Assembly: GCF_000963865.1 (NCBI RefSeq)
Contig: NZ_CP011071.1
Span: forward strand, 2,530,001-2,594,000
Direction: 5' to 3'
Length of the DNA: 64,000 nucleotides
Source: Flagellimonas lutaonensis
GTDB taxonomy: Bacteria > Bacteroidota > Bacteroidia > Flavobacteriales > Flavobacteriaceae
Below, in pieces: positions 46,652 to 54,438 of this stretch. The notes beneath the pieces are model-generated. The model saw only the letters and a list, made by a program, of their open reading frames with translations. It was not told the DNA's origin and made no database searches. The translations under genes and the position numbers were made by a program. How positions within the stretch are numbered: position 1 is the stretch's first letter; the number at the start of each line of letters is the position of its first letter.

Positions 46652-46668
46652 GTGCTACAACAATGGCT
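46652..46668 (+). repeat. attC-like site 9, left part (type B), split by the IS110 element
   Basis: GTGCTACAACAATGGCT is the left core and first stem bases of a type B site, the exact complement of GTTGTAGCAC at 44540. The remainder of the same site resumes at 48043. Confidence 0.85.
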
Positions 46669-48042
46669 CCTATGAAAAGCCTTAGTCCAGTCTCCCAAAG
46701 ATAATCAATATGTATTTTTTGTCTTAAACCACTTTTTTCTTTTAGTATAACTTGCTCGGCATCCTATATGTGATACACCCTATTGTTCGGGGTTCACGGG
46801 CATCTGTGTGATTCTAAGTCATTGAGCCCGGCCACTTGCTATAAATATGTGGTCCCCGCCCGGGGCGGGGCCACCCACGTTGTTCTGTGGTACGGGCCTG
46901 TCAATTTTCATGAGCTTTGTTATCGTTTATCATTCAACTACCCCGACCTCGTACGGGGTCTCCGTTTTTATCACCGCCAAGGTCCTTGAAAGCAGTTTGC
47001 GGGCCACTTTTATGATGATCTTCTTGGTGTCCTTGCCCATATGCTTTCGGTAATACCCTTGCATAACGGGGTCGGCACGTATCGCCTGCCAGGCCGCCTC
47101 CACGAAATAGCTCCGTATCAGACGGTGCGCCCGCATGGCCATGCCCATCGTTCTATGGGTGCCCCCGCTCTGGTGGACCCCCGGGGCCAGCCCCACGTAG
47201 CCCGCCAAATGCTTCACGCTCTTGAAACGCCGCAGGTCGCCCAGTTCGCACAGTATGCCACAGGCCACGATGCCACCGATGCCCGGTATGCTCCTGAGCA
47301 GCATATAGTCCTTCCCGTAATGCACCTTGCAGTACCTCCTTAGCTGTGTCGAGACGTCACGGAGCTCTTGGTCGATGAACCGGAAAGAGCGCATGCGGCT
47401 CTCAAGGGTTTTCTTGGCCGTCGGATACTCAAATTCCAGGGCATCCAGCCACCCACGAAAAGCATGGCTCCAGTGGTCGTTGTCGAACTCCTCGGGGACC
47501 TTGGTGCCAAAATACAACAACTGCATCTTGATATAGCTCTTTATCCTCCTGAAATCCTTGACCAGGTCGTTCCTGCGCCTGAAAAGACTGCGAAGCTCCT
47601 CGCGCTTTTTATCCGGGACCACGATACTCTCCAAACGGCCATCTTTGAGTTCCCTACTGATGAGCTGCGCATCGATCTTATCGGTCTTGGTATGCCTCTC
47701 CTTGCCCTTACGATGGATATCGGCAGGGTTCACCACCAAGGACTTCCACCCATAGGACTCAAAACAACGATGGGCGCGATAGCCGCAACAACCCGCCTCA
47801 TAGGCCACACTTACCTCATGGTCCGGGAAATGCTTTCCTACGTAGGCACGTAATTGCCCGGGCTCTGGGGCCATGCTGAATGACCTGCCCGAAAACAGTT
47901 CCGTGGCGCAGTGTACCTTCCAGCTCCGTTTGTGTATGTCGATGCCAATGAATAACTTGGGGACGGCAGTAATTTGAGTTTCCATATCTTAAGTTTTTTT
48001 GTTCAACCTTTAAGGTACTCGACTTACTGCTTTTTCATGGAT
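46669..48042 (-). mobile_element. IS110-family (IS1111-type) element inserted in attC-like site 9
   Basis: About 1374 bp separate the two halves of the repeat. The ends carry subterminal inverted repeats, left TATGAAAAGCCTTAGTC and right (reverse complement) CATGAAAAAGCAGTAAGTC, as in the IS1111 subgroup. GCT occurs at both edges, so either a 3-bp duplication or an ambiguous junction. Region 46669-46929 carries no gene and probably holds the long non-coding end typical of IS110 elements, which in this family encodes a guide (bridge) RNA. Confidence 0.8.
46930..47985 (-). CDS. IS110-family DEDD transposase
   Basis: The 351-residue protein has an N-terminal RuvC-like DEDD domain: LFIGIDIHKRSWKV (first Asp, residue 16), VSVAYEAGCCGYRAHR (Glu) and RHTKTDKIDAQLISRELKDG (Asp pair). 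A coiled region follows (RRRNDLVKDFRRIKSYIKMQ), and the C-terminal transposase_20 domain has LLRSIPGIGGIVACGILCEL, VKHLAGYVGLAPGVHQSGG (catalytic Ser region) and KLLSRTLAVIKTETPY. Length is usual. Members of the IS1111-attC subgroup target integron attC sites, which matches the location here. Confidence 0.93.
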   Translation of the reverse strand: METQITAVPKLFIGIDIHKRSWKVHCATELFSGRSFSMAPEPGQLRAYVGKHFPDHEVSVAYEAGCCGYRAHRCFESYGWKSLVVNPADIHRKGKERHTKTDKIDAQLISRELKDGRLESIVVPDKKREELRSLFRRRNDLVKDFRRIKSYIKMQLLYFGTKVPEEFDNDHWSHAFRGWLDALEFEYPTAKKTLESRMRSFRFIDQELRDVSTQLRRYCKVHYGKDYMLLRSIPGIGGIVACGILCELGDLRRFKSVKHLAGYVGLAPGVHQSGGTHRTMGMAMRAHRLIRSYFVEAAWQAIRADPVMQGYYRKHMGKDTKKIIIKVARKLLSRTLAVIKTETPYEVGVVE

Positions 48043-48165
48043 GCTATAAGTAATTGCTTGTTCTCGCCTACTTCTGAAAATCCTCGCGGATTTTCAGTTT
48101 GGTGTGTACTTGCTAAATTAACCGCTAAACCACGCAACTACTCATAGCCGAGACCGTTGGCTGTC
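48043..48165 (+). repeat. attC-like site 9, right part
   Basis: This continues the type B sequence (GCTATAAGTAATTGC, inner hairpin CTGAAAATCC/GGATTTTCAG, CTCATAGCCGAGACC) and ends with the core GTTGGCTGTC at 48156-48165. That core opens the tenth cassette, whose own repeat is not found downstream. Confidence 0.85.
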
Positions 48166-48220
48166 ATTGTAGAAAAACCGTCACCAAAAGAATAACCACA
48201 TAAGAAATAGAAAAAATTTA

Positions 48221-48278
48221 ATGCAAAAATATTCAGTAAACCAACATCTAATAGAAACGATTTTGGCTTGGGTAAATT
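48221..48278 (+). pseudogene. Cassette 10: DUF262 protein gene, only the first 19 codons
   Basis: ATG at 48221 begins MQKYSVNQHLIETILAWVN, which is the characteristic N-terminus of DUF262 proteins (usual continuation: a Glu-rich and IPxxQR segment). DUF262 forms the nuclease-control half of GmrSD-type type IV restriction and related defence proteins. The IS21 element cuts the gene after residue 19, and the rest does not occur elsewhere in the window. The gene starts 63 bp after the recombination core. Confidence 0.7.
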
Positions 48279-48369
48279 TGGATAAGCCGGGTAAAGTGAC
48301 CCACCTTCGCCGGATGAAAGTGACCAGTGTAAACGAACTGCTCAGATTTGATCTATCCGTGGGTTAAAC

Positions 48370-49107
48370 TTAGTTTTTATTTTTCAATTTTCTTCTCATT
48401 GATTCTCCTTTTATATCTATTCTGTGTGCCGTGTGCACCAAACGGTCCAGGATGGCATCGGCCAGTGTTTTTTCACCTATAATGTCGTGCCATACTTCGA
48501 CAGGTAGCTGTGATGCTATTATGGTGGATCTTTTGCCGTGCCTGTCCTCGATGATCTCCATCAGGGAGTGGCGGTTTATGTTGTCCAGGGGCTTCAGCCC
48601 AAAATCATCCAATATGAGCAAGTCCTGTCTTTCCAATCGGTTTATCTGTTTCAGGTAGGAACCGTCGGCCTTGGAGGTCTTTAGCAGGGTGAATAGTTTG
48701 GCGGTGTTGAAGTACATTGTTCTATACCCCATCGAGCAGGCCTGGTGGCCAATGGCGGAGGCCAGATAACTTTTGCCCACGCCCGTACTGCCCGTGACAA
48801 GTATGTTCTCCCTTTTTCGGATAAAGCCGCAGGAGCCGAGCCGCTGTACAAGATTTTTGTCCAGTTGGCGCGATGGACGGTAGTCCAAGGCCTCCATAAC
48901 GGCCGTGTACCTGAACCTTGCGGACTTGGTCAATCGCTCTATCCTGCGGTTGCGGCGGTCGTCCCATTCGCTCTGGATGAGATAGGCGATGAGCTCGTCA
49001 TTGGTGTAGGTGGTATCGGCACCTCCGGTTTCCATTGTTGCGGCGAAGGCCCTGTGCATTCCAAAGAACCTCATTTGTTTCATCAGTTCCATTGTTTTTT
49101 CGTTCAT
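48370..49107 (-). CDS. istB: IS21 helper ATPase IstB
   Basis: The 245-residue DnaC/DnaA-like AAA+ ATPase has Walker A LVTGSTGVGKSYLASAIG at about residues 104-121, Walker B LLILDDFGLKP and a sensor-like TIIASQLPVEVWHD. IstB oligomerizes on target DNA and activates the IstA transposase. It differs from the second copy by a single Ala/Thr change (HRAFAATME versus HRAFATTME). It starts 24 bp after the istA stop. Confidence 0.95.
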   Translation of the reverse strand: MNEKTMELMKQMRFFGMHRAFAATMETGGADTTYTNDELIAYLIQSEWDDRRNRRIERLTKSARFRYTAVMEALDYRPSRQLDKNLVQRLGSCGFIRKRENILVTGSTGVGKSYLASAIGHQACSMGYRTMYFNTAKLFTLLKTSKADGSYLKQINRLERQDLLILDDFGLKPLDNINRHSLMEIIEDRHGKRSTIIASQLPVEVWHDIIGEKTLADAILDRLVHTAHRIDIKGESMRRKLKNKN

Positions 49108-49131
49108 ATGTTCTGTTTTTAAGTGTTGTTT

Positions 49132-50676
49132 TTATTCATAGTATTTTCCGCCCCTTATGTTCTTGTGCTCGGGCATTTCCAGATCCCCGTCGATACCTTC
49201 ATCAATTTGGTCCCATCCCTTCTTTAAGATGCGCTCGACCATATTGTAATTGTACGCTCCATATTCCGAGGCACGTTTGCAGGCGTTCTCAAGACGTTCC
49301 CTTCCATACTTTTTGGCAAGGTGCAATATGCCAAGACAGGATTTATAGGATTGTTCCGGGTGCTGTTTCTTTTCCAATATGGCGATGATGTACCCTTTGC
49401 AGTGTTCGCCGATATTGCCTGCCCAACCAATGAACCTCTCACTGCTCCATTCGCTCACAAAGCGGTGGTGCGATGGCATATGGTCGGCCAGGGTGGTATA
49501 GCCATATTTCTTTTTGTTCCTTTTATGTACCGCGAACCTTTCGTGTTTATGGTAAATCTCGACGATGCTGTCGGTATAGACCAGCTTGACCTGTTTGCCG
49601 ATATGGCGATAGGGAACACTGTAATAGTGCTTGTCCTTCCCAAAATAGATATGGCTGTTCTTGTGCACGGTACCTCGGGCATACCTTTTTATCTCATAGC
49701 GTTTTTCGGGCAAGGGCATCAGTTCTTGCCTCTCTATCTCAAGGAACAATGAACAACGGGAGTATTCCCTCCCCCTAAATGACATTCCATTGTGCTTCTC
49801 TAACAGCTCCCATATCGCTTTGTTGATATCTGTGATGTTATGGAAGGTCCGGTTCCGTAAAGGGGCGAACACCCTAGTGTAGATTATCTTCACGGCGTTC
49901 TCCACTATGGCCTTGTCCCTTGGCCTGTAGGTACGTGTGGGCAGTACGGCTGTTTCGTAATGTTCGGCAAAGTCCGCGAATACCTTGTTCAAACTAGGTT
50001 CGTAACGACTGCTCTTTGTCACGGCCGATTTGAGGTTATCGGGCACCAAGGCCTTTGGCACGCCGCCATAGAACCATAGGGCGTTCTCGGTACAACGTAT
50101 AAAATCTTCCAGTTTTTGGCTTGCGCAGGCCTCCACATAGGTATACTGGCTGCTGCCCAGTATGCACACGAACACTTCCAGTTCCTGAAGTTCGCCGGTG
50201 TCCCTGTCGACGATATGGAGTTTCTTTCCCGTGAAGTCGATAAAGAGCTTGTCGCCGGCCTTATGCTCCATGTGCATCACGGGCGAGGTCTCCTTGCGCC
50301 ATTCGGCGTACCAATACTTGAACTGTGAGAGCCTGAACCCATCGGGGTGCTTCGCATAATATTCCTCCCACAGCAATCGTCGCGTAACGCCCGTCTTGCG
50401 GAGTTCCTTGTCAAAGTGGGGAAAGTACTGCCTTAGGGTCAGCAGGCGTTGGCTCTTCGGCCTTTGCCCGTCCTTAAAAAGATTGTGGAGTTCCTCCAGG
50501 GTCATCTTCTCCACTTCGTACCCCGTGAAACGGTACCGCTTGAAGAATTCGATGTACTTTCTAATGGTAACGCGGGATATGCCCAATTGCTGGCTTATCC
50601 GTCGCTTGCTTACACCAGAGGTGTAGAGCTTATAAATCAGTTTTATTTTTCGCATATCTATCTGCTTGTTCGCCAT
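49132..50676 (-). CDS. istA: IS21 transposase IstA
   Basis: The 514-residue DDE transposase has an N-terminal HTH (KLIYKLYTSGVSKRRISQQL and GISRVTIRKYIEFFKRY), the RNase H-like core starting KAGDKLFIDFTGKKLHIVDR (first Asp), PKALVPDNLKSAVTKSSRYE (second Asp) and RPRDKAIVENAVKIIYTRVF (Glu), and a C-terminal beta-barrel (YFGKDKHYYSVPYRHIG). The sequence equals that of copy 2. Confidence 0.95.
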   Translation of the reverse strand: MANKQIDMRKIKLIYKLYTSGVSKRRISQQLGISRVTIRKYIEFFKRYRFTGYEVEKMTLEELHNLFKDGQRPKSQRLLTLRQYFPHFDKELRKTGVTRRLLWEEYYAKHPDGFRLSQFKYWYAEWRKETSPVMHMEHKAGDKLFIDFTGKKLHIVDRDTGELQELEVFVCILGSSQYTYVEACASQKLEDFIRCTENALWFYGGVPKALVPDNLKSAVTKSSRYEPSLNKVFADFAEHYETAVLPTRTYRPRDKAIVENAVKIIYTRVFAPLRNRTFHNITDINKAIWELLEKHNGMSFRGREYSRCSLFLEIERQELMPLPEKRYEIKRYARGTVHKNSHIYFGKDKHYYSVPYRHIGKQVKLVYTDSIVEIYHKHERFAVHKRNKKKYGYTTLADHMPSHHRFVSEWSSERFIGWAGNIGEHCKGYIIAILEKKQHPEQSYKSCLGILHLAKKYGRERLENACKRASEYGAYNYNMVERILKKGWDQIDEGIDGDLEMPEHKNIRGGKYYE

Positions 50677-50790
50677 GGTGCTTTTTTAGCAAAAAAAGCA
50701 CTTCGCCATTTAGAGATAGATCTAATCTAAAGGTGGTACACTTTGGCCCGGCGCGGGGGGGTCAGTTTCGTCCGGCCAGCTATGGTCACT

Positions 50791-51768
50791 TTAACCCGGC
50801 GAGGGTGGTATACTATGTCCGGCGTTTCCAGTATATCCCGAAATAGTATCGCCTTTCGTGTCCAGTTTTATATCAATGTTCTGATAGTTTTTTAGAACTT
50901 CTTTCAGGTCTTGTGGATGGATGGTCTTGAAAAGATTGTAGGTCGTCTCTATCTGTTTCAGCAAGCGTTTACGGTGCATCGGCAAAAGCCTAGACTGGGA
51001 ATGAATATTAAAGACCTTTTGCAGTTTCGGGCCGCTCAACTGTCGGTGTACCTCTGAACCGTTGATGAATCGTGTACGATAGCCCTGTTGGTTGTTTAAA
51101 CCATAGGCCACTCCAATCCTACCGTATTTGCTATTGGTCTTTTTTATTTCAATGTGACAAGGTTTCACCAATCTTGCAAGTTCCTCAAAGCTTCGCACCT
51201 TATATTTTTGGAGGATGATGTTCAAAACGTCCTGTATATAGAAACTCGTTCCCTGAGTATTGTCCACATCGATCTTCAGCTCCGGTAATCGGTAAAGCGG
51301 AAGTTCTCTTTCCTGTTTGGTGCTTGGGGATGGCGATAGCCCGTATTTTTTTTCGAGGGCTTGGTGGGCCGCGATGTTCCGCCGATAGCTGTTGAAGATG
51401 TTGAGCAACTTTCCATCTTCCTTCACATTGGTGGTTACTATATGTACATGTTCGTGTTTGGTATCCGTATGCCTGACCACGACGTAGGGCTGTTCCCCGT
51501 AGCCCATGCTGTCCATGTATTCTTCCGATATTTTAAAAAAGGTCGCATCGTCGAGATGTTCCCCGTGGGGGAGGCTCAAACTGATATGAGCATAACGGTT
51601 CTTGGTGGCGTTGCGCTGTCCTTGAAAATGCAGTACGTTCACGAAAAACTTTGGCGTGATGCTTTGGGAAAATGTGTTTCCGTAACCGAGTATTCGCATT
51701 CCTTCTTTTCTGAGGACATAGTTCAACGTTCCCTGACAGGTCTCGCCATAAATGATGTTTCCTATCAT
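50791..51768 (-). CDS. MobB-type relaxase, C-terminus truncated by IS21
   Basis: The frame has 325 residues, but those after ISGYTG (from 50830 downward) come from the IS21 end. The relaxase nicks oriT and leads DNA transfer. MIGNIIYGETCQGTLNYVLR opens the protein, a Tyr-containing N-terminal segment and the metal-binding histidine cluster VVVRHTDTKHEHVHIVTTNV (His 100, 105, 107, 109) follow. Later segments YGRIGVAYGLNNQQGYRTRF and RQLSGPKLQKVF are typical of Bacteroidota mobilization proteins. The catalytic part is intact, while the lost C-terminal region may matter. It overlaps mobC by 4 bp. Confidence 0.85.
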   Translation of the reverse strand: MIGNIIYGETCQGTLNYVLRKEGMRILGYGNTFSQSITPKFFVNVLHFQGQRNATKNRYAHISLSLPHGEHLDDATFFKISEEYMDSMGYGEQPYVVVRHTDTKHEHVHIVTTNVKEDGKLLNIFNSYRRNIAAHQALEKKYGLSPSPSTKQERELPLYRLPELKIDVDNTQGTSFYIQDVLNIILQKYKVRSFEELARLVKPCHIEIKKTNSKYGRIGVAYGLNNQQGYRTRFINGSEVHRQLSGPKLQKVFNIHSQSRLLPMHRKRLLKQIETTYNLFKTIHPQDLKEVLKNYQNIDIKLDTKGDTISGYTGNAGHSIPPSPG

Positions 51769-52172
51769 CCCGTTTTTTCCTTACCTATAATTTCTACGAG
51801 TTTCAGCAGAAATCCGTTCGTTCTTTGTATTTCATCTTGCAGACCCAGATTCGGGTTTCTCAAATTCTTGTGGTGTGCCAGCTTGACAAGTTGATTGATG
51901 TTGTTGCCGATCTTATTGATTTGGTATGCCAGATTTGAGGTATCGGGAAGCCTGTCCTTTTCATCGGCCTTTTGGTTCAGTACCAACCTTCTTAACAAGG
52001 GGCTTATTGTTCCCCGTTTTGAAATATCCAGATTAAATGATTCGCATATTACCTTCAATTTTGCGTATTCCGAATCATTGAAACGGAGCATCACGTTATG
52101 GTACCGCTTCTTGTTTCCTAACCGTTTTCGGCCTCTTTTCCTTTGTTTCATTTTCGTTGCTTTTGAAAGCAA
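51765..52172 (-). CDS. MobC-like relaxosome accessory protein
   Basis: The 135-residue basic protein begins with an Arg/Lys-rich arm (KMKQRKRGRKRLGNKKRY) and continues NVMLRFNDSEYAKLKVICES, a ribbon-helix-helix-like DNA-binding segment, and LAYQINKIGNNINQLVKLAH, the MobC signature with conserved N-x-I-G-N-N-I-N-Q. It binds near oriT and assists the relaxase. The ATGA overlap with the relaxase indicates translational coupling. Confidence 0.85.
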   Translation of the reverse strand: MLSKATKMKQRKRGRKRLGNKKRYHNVMLRFNDSEYAKLKVICESFNLDISKRGTISPLLRRLVLNQKADEKDRLPDTSNLAYQINKIGNNINQLVKLAHHKNLRNPNLGLQDEIQRTNGFLLKLVEIIGKEKTG

Positions 52173-52191
52173 AACACTTCGCCAGAAGTAG

Positions 52192-52816
52192 ACAATTCTA
52201 AGTTACTTAGAATCCAGCTCGCTATCTGCTTTGCAGATAAATATAGGATAAGAATGTTGAATATAACTAATTAATTATCAATTATTTATGATGTAAAACC
52301 ATATCAATTCATATCGGGCCAAATGGGTACAGGTCTTGCTTTTAAATGGTCTCATTTGGGAATTGCGGAATGCGAAAAAAAGGTTTTGAAGTTAATCTGT
52401 TTTTGTGTTTAGGGGGAAAAAAGTTCAAGCGGCTTTTGGCCGCTTGTGCTTTTGCGCGGCTCCGAGGGTATCGGGAGACTGAACTGGTTTCCCGACTTCC
52501 GCAGGTGCTAGGAACATAAAAATCATTGGAGAAGTTTGGAAGGTACACTACAATGTCTAAAAAGGTTCATTTTCTGGGCAGAGCATATTTGCAATTTAAG
52601 CCTATTTCATTTTTGGTCTGCCTAATCAAATAGGATTAGGTGTATAGATTAGGAGCACAGTCCTTCCATATCATCATATGATGATATGTATATTTGATTA
52701 TTGCTATATATGATTATATAAATCTATATAGCAATGAAGTTATATAGTTTAAGTTTTATGCCGAATGAACAATGGTGATTTTTAGGCGAGAATGAACGGC
52801 AATGTTTCTTTAAAGA
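52192..52816. other. Non-coding control region with several palindromes; candidate oriT
   Basis: No gene is seen in these 625 bp. Structures: AAGCGGC/GCCGCTT hairpin (52429-52447); TCGGGA/TCCCGA pair near 52473-52496; CCTAATC/GATTAGG (52621-52640); a perfect 22-bp palindrome at 52667-52688 centred on CATATG; and TGCTATATA/TATATAGCA (52701-52732). The region lies directly upstream of mobC, the usual place of oriT in Bacteroidota mobilizable elements. Confidence 0.4.
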
Positions 52817-53077
52817 TTATAGCATTGGCCCCTTTCCCCTTCTCCTTTCGTTCGAGCTTTCCTCGGTATTTCGTTCAATTGATTTTCCTTGTTCTTGTTT
52901 CTTTAGGAGACCGTTTTCATCCAGATACTGTTTCATTCCAAGATGCATTGGACTGTCCAGCATTAATTTTTCCTCGTTCTCGAATATGAAGGTCTTCAAT
53001 CCCAATTCCTCAGCTATACGATAACCAAGATTGAATTTTTTCTTGAACCCGTCATCAATTTTGTTTTCCTCTTCCAT
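52817..53077 (-). CDS. Small charged protein of the mobilizable element
   Basis: The 86-residue protein is very charged (MEEENKIDDGFKKKFNLGYR; KKQEQGKSIERNTEESSNER). No family is recognised. It starts 2 bp after the stop of the HTH gene and is likely co-translated with it. Proteins of this kind commonly follow the excisionase-like gene in Bacteroidota mobilizable islands, so a role in excision or its control is possible. Confidence 0.6.
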   Translation of the reverse strand: MEEENKIDDGFKKKFNLGYRIAEELGLKTFIFENEEKLMLDSPMHLGMKQYLDENGLLKKQEQGKSIERNTEESSNERRRGKGPML

Positions 53078-53079
53078 AC

Positions 53080-53349
53080 TTAAAATGTTTCCCTGACGTG
53101 TTTCTCTATGTATTCGTTGATGGAATCCCTATCATACAGGATAATCTTCTTTTGGGGCTGGGAGAACCTGATTTTTCCCTCGTCCCTCAATTTCTGCAAC
53201 GTGGTAGTCGACTTGATCTTTAGAATCGACATGGCTTCCTCTCCATCTATCCATTTATCTTTATTGTCTTTCCGGTTAGATTCAATGTGTTCTACCACCT
53301 TATCGAAAAGGGCATAAAAGGCTTCTTTTTGAACACAGATGACTTCCAT
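53080..53349 (-). CDS. Excisionase-like helix-turn-helix protein
   Basis: The 89-residue protein carries an HTH_17/MerR-like domain: KWIDGEEAMSILKIKSTTTL, QKLRDEGKIRFSQPQKKIIL and YDRDSINEYIEKHV, a pattern used by excisionases and mobile-element regulators. It likely binds the element's attachment site or promoter. The matching integrase gene is not in the window, which suggests loss or displacement by the IS21 rearrangements. Confidence 0.8.
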   Translation of the reverse strand: MEVICVQKEAFYALFDKVVEHIESNRKDNKDKWIDGEEAMSILKIKSTTTLQKLRDEGKIRFSQPQKKIILYDRDSINEYIEKHVRETF

Positions 53350-53640
53350 GGCAGTTAATTTCTGGGAATAATTTTCGCCGTAAGATAAAGCTTTTTTAAA
53401 CTTAACTTACGATATCTATTACTATCTGAGTCTTGCCAAACTTGAAAAAACATCATACTATATGATAGAAATTATGCCTTTGTGCTCTTATTTTTTAGGG
53501 TTTCAGGTTCAGATTGTGCTTATAAAACTTCTTGGTTAAGGAGGAATCATTAATTATGATAGCATCTTTATCAGATAATTTTTAGTAAAAATGCGATAAA
53601 GTTATCAAAAATCCATAACTTTCTCGGAAAATTACTAAAA

Positions 53641-54438
53641 CTGAACCTATCAGACTACATTAAAGAACGTCTATCCCTTGAGGAATACTCATTTTCACGG
53701 GCCGAATTGATTCGCAGTAGCTCAAAGAATAAAACTGCCTTGACCAACGAACTGTCCTATGCCGTTGCTAAGGGTGATATTATTCCCCTGCGAAAAGGTT
53801 TTTATTTAATTATCCCACCCAGATATTCAAAACAGGCTAAGCTGCCCGTTGAATTATACTCCGATAAACTTTTCAAAAGTTTGGATAGACCGTATTACAT
53901 AGCCCTCTATTCTGCGGCAAAATTTCATGGGGCTAGCCATCAACAAATCCAGCGTGATTATATAATTACCATAAAACCTACCCTTCTGGACATAGAAAAA
54001 GGTACAATCGATTTACGTTTTTTTACGACAACCACCTGGCCCGAAAAGAATATTATCGACAAAAAAGCTGATGCTGGAATTTTCAAGATATCAGATCCTG
54101 TTTTAACGGCCGTTGACCTCATACACTATCAGAATAAGTTAGGGGGGTTGAACAGAATGCTTTCCGTTTTGGAAGAACTCATTGAGAGTGTATCCTTCCA
54201 AAATCTATCGGACTTATTGTCGTGGTATCCCCACAAGAGTACTTTACAGCGTTTGGCCTATTTTATCGATGGTTCCGAAACCGATGAGCGTGATGAACTG
54301 GTTCAATTGCTAGTTGAGTATTTTGAATCTGTGAAATACTACCCCGTGTTGCTGAGTCCAACATCCAAGGAAAAAGCCGGGGCAGTGGATAACTTCTGGA
54401 AAGTAGATGTCAACGTTAAACTAGAGAGCGATATATGA
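53641..54438 (+). CDS. abiEi: AbiEi-family transcriptional antitoxin
   Basis: The 265-residue protein probably begins at CTG 53641: N-L-S-D-Y-I-K-E-R-L-S-L-E-E-Y-S-F-S-R-A-E-L precedes the first TTG (53707) and matches the family's N-terminal winged helix, so starting at 53707 would delete it. No ATG is present upstream in frame. Further marks are LRKGFYLIIPPRYSKQA, YYIALYSAAKFHGASHQQ and LSWYPHKSTLQRLAYFID. AbiEi represses its operon and neutralizes AbiEii. The toxin gene overlaps by 4 bp. Confidence 0.82.
   Translation: MNLSDYIKERLSLEEYSFSRAELIRSSSKNKTALTNELSYAVAKGDIIPLRKGFYLIIPPRYSKQAKLPVELYSDKLFKSLDRPYYIALYSAAKFHGASHQQIQRDYIITIKPTLLDIEKGTIDLRFFTTTTWPEKNIIDKKADAGIFKISDPVLTAVDLIHYQNKLGGLNRMLSVLEELIESVSFQNLSDLLSWYPHKSTLQRLAYFIDGSETDERDELVQLLVEYFESVKYYPVLLSPTSKEKAGAVDNFWKVDVNVKLESDI

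Larger units (their letters stand above)
48279..50830 (-). mobile_element. IS21-family insertion sequence, copy 1
   Basis: The element is 2552 bp, with ends TGGATAAGCCGG and (reverse complement) TGGAAACGCCGG, continuing as imperfect 40-bp repeats with GCCGG and AAAGTGACC blocks. It carries istA and istB in the usual order. Left flank AAATT and right flank GTATA do not match, so no target duplication is visible. Its ends cut a DUF262 gene on one side and the relaxase gene on the other. Confidence 0.92.

Noticed and set aside
47368-47853. Plus-strand 161-codon frame inside the IS110 element
   Set aside because: Shadow of the transposase gene on the other strand.
38659-48165. CRISPR array or simple dispersed repeats
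   Set aside because: Repeats are 135-140 bp, imperfect, structured, and separated by genes of different size rather than short spacers; the matched cassette ends identify recombination sites.
49321-49752. 143-codon plus-strand frame in IS21 (also 60416-60847 on the minus strand)
   Set aside because: Antisense to istA in both copies and without any protein-family feature.
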